Source: Neostapfia colusana
Lineage: Eukaryota > Streptophyta > Magnoliopsida > Poales > Poaceae
Reading direction: 5' to 3'
Length of the DNA stretch: 64,000 bases
NCBI GenBank assembly: GCA_030760725.1
Contig: JASWHV010000019.1
Coordinates: forward strand, 30,941,944 to 31,005,943
A program made the position numbers and the translations under genes. The notes below the pieces were generated by a model. The model was not told the DNA's origin and ran no database searches. It worked only from the letters and a program-made list of their open reading frames with translations. Positions within the stretch are counted from its first letter, which is position 1, and each line of letters opens with the position of its first letter. Of this stretch, positions 55,124-64,000 are shown piece after piece.

Positions 55124-58100
55124 TGTAAAAGTCCCAAAAAATGTGTATGAATAAAAACCAAGGTTTGAATTCGTATGTGTGGCAAAGACATGAAAAATGG
55201 GACTTGCTAAAACTTTTCTTCATGCAAGGTAATACATGGATGAACATCCAACATGAGGTTCACCTTTTTATTTAAAAGTGTTGAACCAATAAGGAGTTAA
55301 ATACCTCTTTGCATGTAAGTTTAAAAATAAGATTTGAAATTCAAAGTTCACACATGTAGTGACCAAAAACTTTGAATAAACATGCAGCCCTATAGTTGGA
55401 ATTATAGGGAAAAGTTTGCTCACCAACTTTCCATTTGTAGGGTGGTCTCAAAAGAGAGCTAAAAAGAAGATATTGCAAATTCTAAACCAAATTCAGATTT
55501 AGTCTTGCAAATTCAAACTGAATTTGGGGAATTCAAATTCTAGCCCACCTTTTTAAACTTAGAATTCTGGGGATTAAAGAGATCAGCTTGAACAGATATT
55601 TGGGAGGTACATGTGGAGTGGGACCCACATGTCATAGATCTAAAGAAGACTTACTCACTAAGTTTTGTTCTCGGTGGGAGATTTTCCCGAGCAGCTCGCG
55701 AGCGCCACAGAGGAGCTTGCCACGCCAGCTCCTTCTGCCGGTCTCCACGCGCTGGCGCCCCGAGGGCGGTCCTGACCACGTCTTCAACGTGATCACGTAC
55801 CCCCTGGCCGAAGCAAAGCGCAATTGCCTTCTTCCCTCGCGAGCGCACGAACAGCGGCTGTTTCTCCCCGCCGCTCTCTCGGTCCGATCGAAGAAATGGC
55901 GAAGCAATCGTGTCTTCCCTCCCCCGAGCTGCTAAACACTCCCACGAGATCAACCTCCACCTCCCTGACCCGCAAGCAAGCGAGCTGCGGCCCTCTGTGC
56001 CCGAGAACAACCACCGCCGCGGCGACCTAGCTCAAAAGCGTGATCGGGCGCTCGTGGACAGCCCTACACAGCGGGTTTCACGGCCAAGCGATCACACCTA
56101 CGGACGCGCACGGGTGCGGTGCTGCTCTCAGCCCAAGCTCAGGCAATACCGTGAAGCATCGCCGGTGAATTTTGAAGTTTTGCTCCGGCGACCCCATTCC
56201 AAGCTTCCGGTACGATTTCTTTGAATTCTTGCCCTCTGATTCTCCTTAAGTCACCAAGTTTGGCAAAGAGAAGCTAGACTAGCCAGCGATCGTTTTTCCT
56301 TTTGCATCCAGCGCATGAAAGCGCCTCAGACCGGCGAATTTCAAGCTCTTCTTGGGTTGTTCATGGCGGACCCATTCGGTCGCACGATGACAACCTAGTT
56401 CCCACCACTTCCGAGCTACATTGAGACCGTGCCGATCTTCCTAGAGGTGCAATGGTGCTGTAGGGCGCGTCGGCGCAGGTTTTGGCGGGCTGGAAACCAT
56501 AGGCAACGCTACCGAATCTCCACAGTGGCTGCCGCACGTCGCCGGCCAGTTTCCGGCCGCCGGCAGCCCAAGCAGACCCCACAGACGTGTTCCTCGGTGT
56601 CACAAACTCCCTGGCGGCGAGTTTCAGCTCAGGCGGTGGCCGGAAACGGCGAGCTCCGGCGTCGGGCCGGCGAGGGGCAGCGCGGGCGCGAGCGAGGAAG
56701 CCGGAGGAAGAAGAAGACGCGTGGGCCCCGGCTGTCAGCAGCTCAAATTTTAAACCCGGGATCAGGTGTGGCCGGGATCCCGTGTGTTGGCGCGCAGAGA
56801 CGCTGTGGTCCGGTGTGGCTTCGCTTCTATTGGCTGGAATTCAAAACAGTGGGTCCAGCCGGATTTTCAATAGAAAAATAATTCCAGACTTAGCTCAATC
56901 TTTAGAAATTCATATCTTTCTGTACAAAACTCCAATTTGAGTGATTCCAATTGGGTTGGATTCATCTCTCTGAGTTCTATCCAGATATGAAATTAGATTT
57001 GTATGAAAGTTAATATTATATTCTGAAAAAAATTTGGAAGGTTTTCTGAAAAAGAATTATTGAGGGAGTTTGGATTATTCAAAAATCCCCAAATTTTGCC
57101 AGAATATTCTTTAGCATATTGTTGACCTTCTAGCAAAATTTCAGCTCATTTGGGGATTATTGGAGGAGGAATTTGCTAAATGAAAACTACTGTGCTCAAA
57201 GGAGTCTAGAAACATTTTCAGAAAATGTTTCCCACTTCAAAAATCTGTTCTAAGCAATCCATAGCTCCAAAAATCATAGGAAAATTTAGGCAAGCTCTCT
57301 GAGACATACATGGAATTGTAGTTCACTTAATTGGGCATGAAAATGCACATTACTACAGAATTAATTCTTTCGAGTAGGAATGCTTAAAGAATTGTTCTGG
57401 GAGAACTACTCAAGTAAAAGGGCTGAACTTTGGACCAGATTACACTCATGTGATCAAGAACTCACATGTAAATCATCAGCCCAAGATGAGTCCTTGAAAT
57501 CCCTGTTCTTATTCTCCATACTTATGTATAAGGGAAAAATACATAAGAGATATTGTGAAAATTATGGAGGACACAATATGACTCCACATTAGCTGCAAGT
57601 TGGCAAGCTAAATCCTTAGGTAGTATAGAACCTGCTGTAAAAGTTTTGAGGCCATTGGAGTTCTTGTTCCTCAGTTGGACTCAAATCTTTTCAGCTTATC
57701 TACTATGTTCATTAGGGAAAATTGTTAGTGTATAGCTAAGGCCTTAAGGTCAAATTAGTTTATTTCTGTTCTTTGCACAACAGAGGCAAACCAAGCCATG
57801 CTTGGCTTTTCAACACAACCTATGTTCTTAAGAAAGTAATTCTATAACTTCTTTCCATTACATTCCATGAAACATATGCATATGCATTTCAATAGGAACC
57901 ATAACGAAGGGGACTCAAAGGAGTGATTCATCGAAGTGGATCAAGCTCCGGAGAGTCAAGGGTGGATCTGCAAGGACACTAACTGTTATATACGACTATC
58001 CTGCAAAACAGGCAAGCTCCGGTTTGCATTCAACAGCTATTAAGTTTTTATTTTGTACTCACTTTCGGTCAAGATATGAACTGTGCATTAGGTCTAGTGA

Positions 58101-59422
58101 TTGATACTCCTCTTGCATAACCAAATGACCCATGAAGTATTGGGTAGGTGTCTTTCACCGTGTAGAACTGCCATGCTTAAGTACGGTTCGGTAGAAGTCG
58201 AGTGGTGAGATGCTACTCGCAGATTTAGGAACAACAGGGGCATACGGGATTGGTTCGTAATTGATTTAGCAAGTTAAAGTTGAGACCGGAAGGTTGTAGG
58301 GGCAGCAGGACATAGGGGCCTGGATGCTGTAGACCTGTCCGTGTCGGTAAAGGACCGATCCGTATGCGGCCCTGTTGAACAAGTTTGAGTTGTGTACCGG
58401 ACTCATGCTGGCTATATGGGACCCAGTAAACCGATGTACCTCGGGAAGCTGTCGTTGGGACTTTTCGGGTCGCCTCAGGCGGACGGCCGGTGTGCAGTAT
58501 GTGGGGAATATTCTCATGACATCTCACGTCGAAAGGTGCACCATGAGAGTAGCTGCTGTACGGGCCGACTTGATCGATTCAGCGGGGGTGAAACGGGGGA
58601 AAGGCTGCCACGTACGACGTCAGTGATGGTTGTTGTAGGCAACGTCGAGTACGGGCGTACGTGTCGTGTAGTCCGGGTGTTATTGATTCGAATCACCGTC
58701 GCTCGCGGAATGGACCGAGCATACTTGTTCTCACAGTCGTGACGTAGTAAGAACTTGCATGAGAAAGGAACTAATCATTTTGAGTATTATCCTACCTTTG
58801 TATTGGATCTTGATGAATAGGCTAGTGCAAACTCGATTATTTTATGCCATGAGCAATTTACATCGGGGAAAAGCGTTTCTTGTTTGATTGTGGACTCCTG
58901 ATGTAGCGTGCCCAGGGTTACTTAAAATGCTGCAATTAATAGCTGAAAGTAAGTTTTCACTTTTAGGCGAGTTTAATTATGCTTATGCCATCCTATGTTA
59001 GGTTCATAACCTCACTTAGATTTTCATGTTTAGGGTGACGGTTAAGTCTTGCTGAGCGTTATGCTCACGGATGCTATCCGAGTTGTTTTGCAGGTAATTA
59101 ACTCGATGCTTATGAGAAGGGATGCCGATGAGACTCGAGAACCTCCGAGTGCTTACTCAAAGAGCATCCTCGCCGCTGCAGATTGTCTTCGTGTTGCTAG
59201 TAAGAGGCAGTCCGCGGGCTGGACTGTTTCTTTGTTGCTAGTTTAGATATGAGTCGTGAGAGTGATAGTCTTCCGCTTTAGTTTACTCTGATATAACTAT
59301 TTGTAAAACATTCTTGTATGCTTCCGCTAAACTATTTATGTAATATGATGTGTGTTCATCGACCCGTGTGCTGTTGGGTGCCGCATAACACGGCACCACC
59401 CGACGAGGTCTTGGTTGTCTCA
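55124..59422 (+). repeat. Gypsy-3 5' LTR, complete (about 4.3 kb)
   Basis: It starts TGTAAAAGTCCC and aligns along its length with 18890-23199. The last 12 bp differ (TTGGTTGTCTCA in place of CGGGCCTTCACA), so the exact end at 59422 is inferred by alignment. It contains the TGAGC hairpin at 59053-59067 and a perfect terminal hairpin at 59377-59397. In the exon-like stretch near 57910 a TGA replaces CGA. Confidence 0.92.
59377..59397 (+). other. Terminal LTR hairpin, Gypsy-3
   Basis: GGTGCCG/CGGCACC, seven pairs, loop CATAACA. It is the counterpart of 39993-40013 in Gypsy-2 and 26160-26180 (GGTGCC/GGCACC) in Gypsy-5. In the Gypsy-1 3' LTR one pair is broken. Confidence 0.6.
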
Positions 59423-59424
59423 GC

Positions 59425-59457
59425 TGGTATCAGAGCTGTTACACATGGTATCAGAGC
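59425..59457 (+). other. Doubled primer-binding site of Gypsy-3
   Basis: TGGTATCAGAGC occurs at 59425-59436 and again at 59446-59457, 21 bp apart. Gypsy-1 and Gypsy-2 have one. The second copy continues into the leader as in Gypsy-1. Confidence 0.85.
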
Positions 59458-59941
59458 TACGTTGGGAACAGAGCACGGATTGAGCATCATATTATGTCAA
59501 AAACTTAGGATACGGTGAGATAACGGTACTAGGCCCACATAAGGACTACTATTAGCATATTATGAAGGTGGCAACCTAACTTATTTGTTATGTCGGAAAA
59601 TCGTGCATCTCGGGACGGTTTATGTCTTGGGGGTGTACGTATGCGCTGTCCACCAGTGCGCACAAGCTGAAGGGTGGAGCCTCACGGGTGGCAGGTAACC
59701 CGACTCGCTTTAGTATCCTCTACGACTCTTCATGTCGTTTGGGGTATTCGAGCAACGTCTCTCCCGGGCGTGCGTGGTGCAATTTGGGAGACCCCGTCAC
59801 GTGGTCAGTAACGTGAACACGTAGCTCAAGGCGTGTTTGGCTTGAGAACACCTGGGCAAGTGATGACGGCCGGGTGTACGAACTGTATGGATACCGGGTT
59901 CGGTGTGTAGCCGAACCTTACGATTGAGTGTGGCTTATGTA
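59458..59941 (+). other. Gypsy-3 leader, truncated
   Basis: It matches Gypsy-1 3263-3747, including the conserved block (59594-59925), and then jumps directly into the protease. Non-coding. Confidence 0.85.
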
Positions 59942-62900
59942 GGTGCAACTCACAATTTTATCAGCAAAACATGCATGAATCAGCACCAATTATCCACCAA
60001 TACTCCCACAACAAGTTATCTTATACGTTCACCGGGAGGAAATATCTCTGCCAATCAGATTGTGTCCCGAGCAGCTTTGTGTTTGGGTGGAAAAATATAC
60101 CCAACATCACTGATTATGTTGGATAGGCAGAAGATAGACATTATATTGGGGATGTCTTGGTTAAATCGTCACGGTGCCGTTCTCAATATCGGTAACCGGA
60201 CTATCCAGATTGACTCGCCGATTCACGGACAGCACACACTGTTTTTGGACAGCGAAGATCCAGATATGGTAGAGGCCTACCACACGGAAGCGCTAAAGCT
60301 TGAAGATATTCCGGTGGTACGTGATTATCCCGACGTTTTTCCCGATGACTTACCGGGCATGCCGCCCGAACGGGACGTCGAGTTTAAGATTGAACTGGCG
60401 CCGGGAACGTTGCCTATCTCACGAAGGCCTTACAAGATGGCACCTAACGAGCTAGCGGAGTTGAAAGAGCAACTGAATGAACTCATGAGCAAGGGTTTCA
60501 TACGACCAAGTTCTTCACCTTGGGGTTGCTCTGCGCTGTTCGTTAAGAAGAAGGACGAAACACTACGGCTATGTGTTGATTACTGTCCTCTAAATGCTGT
60601 CACGATCAAGAACAAATATCCTTTGCCCCGCATCGACATCCTGTTCGATCGACTTGTGGGTGCAAAGGTATTTTCGAAGATGGATCTTCGGTCGGGATAT
60701 CATCAAATCAAAATCCGACCGGGGGACATACCGAAGACAGCTTTCTCGATGAGATACGGACTCTATGAGTACCTCGTCATGTCATTTGGGTTAATCAACG
60801 CACCGGCACACTTCATGTACTTGATGAATTCTGTATTCATGCCGGAGTTAGACAAATTCGTTGTGCTATTCATCGACGACATATTGGTTTACTCCAAATC
60901 TGAAGAAGAGCACGCTGAACATCTGCGTATCGTGCTACAACGGTTGCGGGAGCACCAATTATATGCCAAGTTCAGCAAGTGTGAATTTTGGATTGATCAA
61001 GTGCCTTTCCTAGGCCATATTATTTCAGCAGAAGGTATCGCCGTGGACCCCAGCAAGATTGAACAAGTGCTGAAGTGGGAATCTCCCAAATCAGTCCACG
61101 AGGTCCGAAGTTTCCTAGGTTTAGCGGGGTATTATCGGAGGTTTATTCTGAGCTTCTCAAAGATTGCTAAACAAATGACGGAGCTGCTGAATAAGGGCAC
61201 TAAATACATGTGGAATGCAGCATGTGAAGCCGCATTCAAAACTTTGGTGAAACATCTTACAACGGCTCCAGTTCTTGCTCAGCAGACACGACGAAGCCAT
61301 TTGATGTATACTGTGATGCATCCGGCATCGGCCTCGGCTGTGTTCTGATGCAAGAAGGGCGTGTAGTCGCCTATGGGTCTTGTCCACTGCGAAACCACGA
61401 GCAGCATTATCCACCTCACGATCTCGAGCTTGCTGCTGTGGTGTTGGCGTTAAAGATGTGGAGGCATTACCTACTGGGTAATCTTGTTCACCTCTACACC
61501 GACCATAAAAGCCTGAAGTATATCTTCACGCAGAAGGAGCTGAATATGAGACAACGGAGATGGTTGGAGCTCATCAAGGATTATGAAATTGAGATCCACT
61601 ATCATCCGGGGAAAGCAAACGTGGTTGCCGACGCGCTGAGTGGGAAAGCCCACGTTCACAACTTAGCGGCTGCTGAGTTGGAAGCTGAAGAACCAAGTCT
61701 CCGTGTCATTCCGTATGGCGTGCTTTATAATCTCGCGCTCATTCCCACAATCTGTGAAGAGATTGTTGAGGCTCAAAGAAGAGACAGGGTACTGTCTCAC
61801 ATACGGAGAAGACTAGACAACGGAGAGGTGAAATGTTTCCGGAAGGATGAGAATGGTACGATATGGTTTAATGACCGTATAGTGGTACCGCGCAATATGA
61901 AACTCCGGAAGAAGATCTTGGATGAGGCCCACCTGTCTAAGTTTTCCATTCATCCCTGAAGTAACAAGATGTACCAAGATTTGAAACAGAAATTTAGGTG
62001 GACGAGGATGAAGAGGGAGATTGCTAAATACGTATCCGAATGCGATACGTGTAGACGGGTCAAGGCTGATCATATGCGGAAAGCCGGATCGCTACAACCT
62101 TTGAATATACCGGCGTGGAAATGGGAGGATGTGAGTATGGACTTCATCGTCGGATTACCGCTCACATCCAGGAAGCATGACTCGATATGGGTGATCGTCG
62201 ACCGGTTGACAAAGTCGGCTCATTTCATACCGGTGAACACTCATTATCGAGCAAGGCAATATGCGGAGTTATTCATCTCCGGAATTATATGCTCACATGG
62301 TGTCCCGAAGACCATCATTTCAGATCGAGGTGCGCTGTTTGTTGCTCATTTTTGGGAGCAGCTGCATGCCTCGTTGGGCACCAAGCTGATTAGGAGCTCC
62401 GCATATCACCCTCAAACCGATGGACAAACTGAGAGGGTGAACCAAGTACTTGAGGACATGTTGAGAGCGTGTGCCATCCACCACGGTAGGAATTGGGATG
62501 ATCACCTACCGCTTGCGGAGTTTTCATACAACAACGGTTATCAAGCGAGTATTAAAATGGCACCGTATGAATCTCTCTACGGCCGGAAGTGTCGCACACC
62601 CCTGAATTGGTGTGAGTCCGGCGAAAGAGTTCTGTTTGGGATTGATCTTGTCAACGAAGCCGAAGACCGAGTTCGGTTGATAGAAGAGAACTTAAAGGAT
62701 GCACAATCCCGACAGAAGAGCTACGCTGATCAAAGGCGTAGGCCGTTACATTTTGACGTCGGAGAGCACGTGTATCTTTGTGTATCTCCGATGAAGGGAA
62801 TTCACCGGTTCGGTGTAAAGGGGAAACTCGCTCCCTGTTTTATTGGTCCTTTTGCTATCACGGAGAAGTGCGGACCCGTAGCCTACCGGCTGGAACTACC

Positions 62901-63189
62901 GGCAAGTCTAGCTGGTGTTCATGATGTATTTCATGTTTCACAGCTGCGGAAGTGCCTCAAATTCACCGCTGCTGTTCGCACTGAGGACATCGACGAATTG
63001 AAACCGGACCTGACTTACACTGACTGACCGGTTCAGATTTTGGATGAAAAGGCCCGGGTAACCCGGAACCGGACGATCAAATTTTACAAGGTGCTGTGGA
63101 GTAATCACACCGCGGAAGAGGCGACGTGGGAAAGTGAAGATTACCTCCGCACCAACTATCCGGAACTTTTATCTTTGTACAGTTTGTAA
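59942..63189 (+). pseudogene. Gypsy-3 pol, lacking gag and protease N-terminus, broken
   Basis: Protease starts mid-motif at GATHNFIS. RT keeps FIDDILVYS (near 60868) and MDLRSGYHQ. A one-base deletion near 61284 shifts the frame inside RNase H (DVYCDASGIGLG follows in the new frame). A GGA-to-TGA stop lies at 61957-61959 in the integrase zinc finger. The integrase core is otherwise open, with VDRLTKSAHF and an intact HPQTDGQTE. CGA-to-TGA at 63025-63027 cuts off the chromodomain-like tail (VLWSNHTAEEATWE), which reads on to TAA 63187-63189. The ATG at 59903, upstream in the leader, opens this frame only by chance. No Gag can be made, so any mobility would have needed helper proteins. Confidence 0.93.
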
Positions 63190-63235
63190 TTACCTCTCCC
63201 GTCTCGTTTCTCTTTTGTAATCTCGGGACAAGATT

Positions 63236-63253
63236 CTTTTAAGGGGGGAGGAA
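63236..63253 (+). other. Gypsy-3 polypurine tract
   Basis: TTTTAAGGGGGGAGGAA, identical to Gypsy-1, directly before TGTAAAAGTC. Confidence 0.9.
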
Positions 63254-64000
63254 TGTAAAAGTCCCAAAAATGTGTATGAATAAAAACCAAGGTTTGAATT
63301 CGTATGTGTGGCAAAGACATGAAAAATGGGACTTGCTAAAACTTTTCTTCATGCAAGGTAATACATGGATGAACATCCAACATGAGGTTCACCTTTTTAT
63401 TTAAAAGTGTTGAACCAATAAGGAGTTAAATACCTCTTTGCATGTAAGTTTAAAAATAAGATTTGAAATTCAATGTTCACACATGTAGCGACCAAAAACT
63501 TTGAATAAACATGCAGCCCTATAGTTGGAATTATAGGGAAAAGTTTGCTCACCAACTTTCCATTTGTAGGGTGGGCTCAAAAGAGAGCTAAAAAGAAGAT
63601 ATTGCAAATTCTAAACCAAATCCAGATTTAGTCTTGCAAATTCAAACTGAATTTGAGGAATTCAAATTCTAGCCCACCTTTTTAAACTTAGAATTCTGGG
63701 GATTAAAGAGATCAGCTTGAACAGATATTTGGGAGGTACATGTGGAGTGGGACCCACATGTCATAAAGCTAAAGGAGACTTACTCACTAAGTTTTGTTCT
63801 TGGTGGGAGATTTTCCCGAGCAGCTCGCGAGCGCCACAGAGGAGCTTGCCGCGCCAGCTCCTGCTGCCGGTCTCCACGCGCTGGCGCCCCGAGGGCGGTC
63901 CGGACCACGTCTTCAACGTGATCACGTGCCCCCTGGCCGAAGCAAAGCGCAATTGCCTTCTTCCCTCGCGAGCGCACGAACAGCGGCTGTTTCTCCCCGC
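63254..64000 (+). repeat. Gypsy-3 3' LTR, first 747 bp
   Basis: Nearly identical to 55124-55870 (only scattered differences by eye), which suggests a fairly young insertion. It is cut by the window end. Confidence 0.93.

Larger units (their letters stand above)
55124..64000 (+). mobile_element. Gypsy-3: gag-less relative of Gypsy-1, 3' end outside window
   Basis: Same LTR type as Gypsy-1, with a full 5' LTR (55124-59422), a doubled primer site, the conserved leader, pol lacking gag and the protease start, a purine tract and the start of a 3' LTR (63254). The internal region is 3.8 kb against about 6.1 kb in Gypsy-1 without Copia-A. It inserted into the Gypsy-2 3' LTR. Confidence 0.94.

Noticed and set aside
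59903..59941. ATG at 59903 as a true start for Gypsy-3 pol
   Set aside because: It lies in the conserved non-coding leader upstream of a deletion junction; the frame opens into protease by chance.
59930..59950. Gypsy-3 gag loss as a retrotransposed spliced RNA
   Set aside because: The missing segment, judged from Gypsy-1, does not begin GT or end AG at any placement of the junction.
1..64000. CRISPR arrays, rRNA genes, satellite arrays
   Set aside because: No regular spaced repeats, no rRNA-like sequence and no long tandem satellite; all large repeats are LTRs.

Overview
This is plant nuclear DNA made almost entirely of nested LTR retrotransposons. I see no host gene, tRNA, rRNA or CRISPR array. 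The families present (chromodomain Ty3/gypsy elements with very long LTRs of about 4.0-4.3 kb, and SIRE/Maximus-type Ty1/copia elements with LTRs of about 1.6 kb) suggest a large-genome monocot, most likely a grass, and pericentromeric or intergenic heterochromatin. The species cannot be told from the sequence. Element names here (Gypsy-1 to Gypsy-5, Copia-A to Copia-C) are local labels.

Layout. Gypsy-1 (+) runs from before the window start to 23199: partial 5' LTR 1-3247, leader, broken gag-pol, 3' LTR 18890-23199. Its integrase gene is split by Copia-A (8168-17720, - strand, TSD CGGAC). Gypsy-1 sits inside an older LTR, Gypsy-5, whose right part is 23200-26238. That LTR also holds a solo copia LTR, Copia-C (23293-25033, + orientation, TSD TCCTG). 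After 63 bp of unassigned DNA comes Gypsy-2 (+) at 26302. Its 5' LTR is interrupted by Copia-B (26882-36582, - strand, TSD ATTAG), its internal region is 40057-47353, and its 3' LTR starts at 47354. That 3' LTR is interrupted by a solo LTR, Gypsy-4 (48100-52177, TSD AACCG), and again by Gypsy-3 (from 55124 past the window end). Gypsy-3 is a gag-less relative of Gypsy-1.

Gene content. Each element has the usual retrotransposon set: gag capsid, protease, reverse transcriptase, RNase H and integrase, plus a C-terminal chromodomain-like segment in the gypsy elements. All copies are broken by stops, frameshifts or deletions. Copia-B is the least decayed.

Most unusual points. (1) Gypsy-2 carries an extra ORF of about 310 codons (41556-42498) between leader and gag. 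It begins right after a splice-acceptor-like site homologous to the one in front of gag in Gypsy-1. (2) Two LTR types (Gypsy-2 and Gypsy-4) contain two short acidic exon-like reading frames whose differences include many silent codon changes. (3) Three small inverted-repeat structures lie in the 3' half of all the gypsy LTR types, two of them with compensatory changes. (4) A roughly 320-bp leader block is almost unchanged between two otherwise divergent gypsy types. (5) Both copia copies share an in-frame amber codon at the gag-pol boundary.
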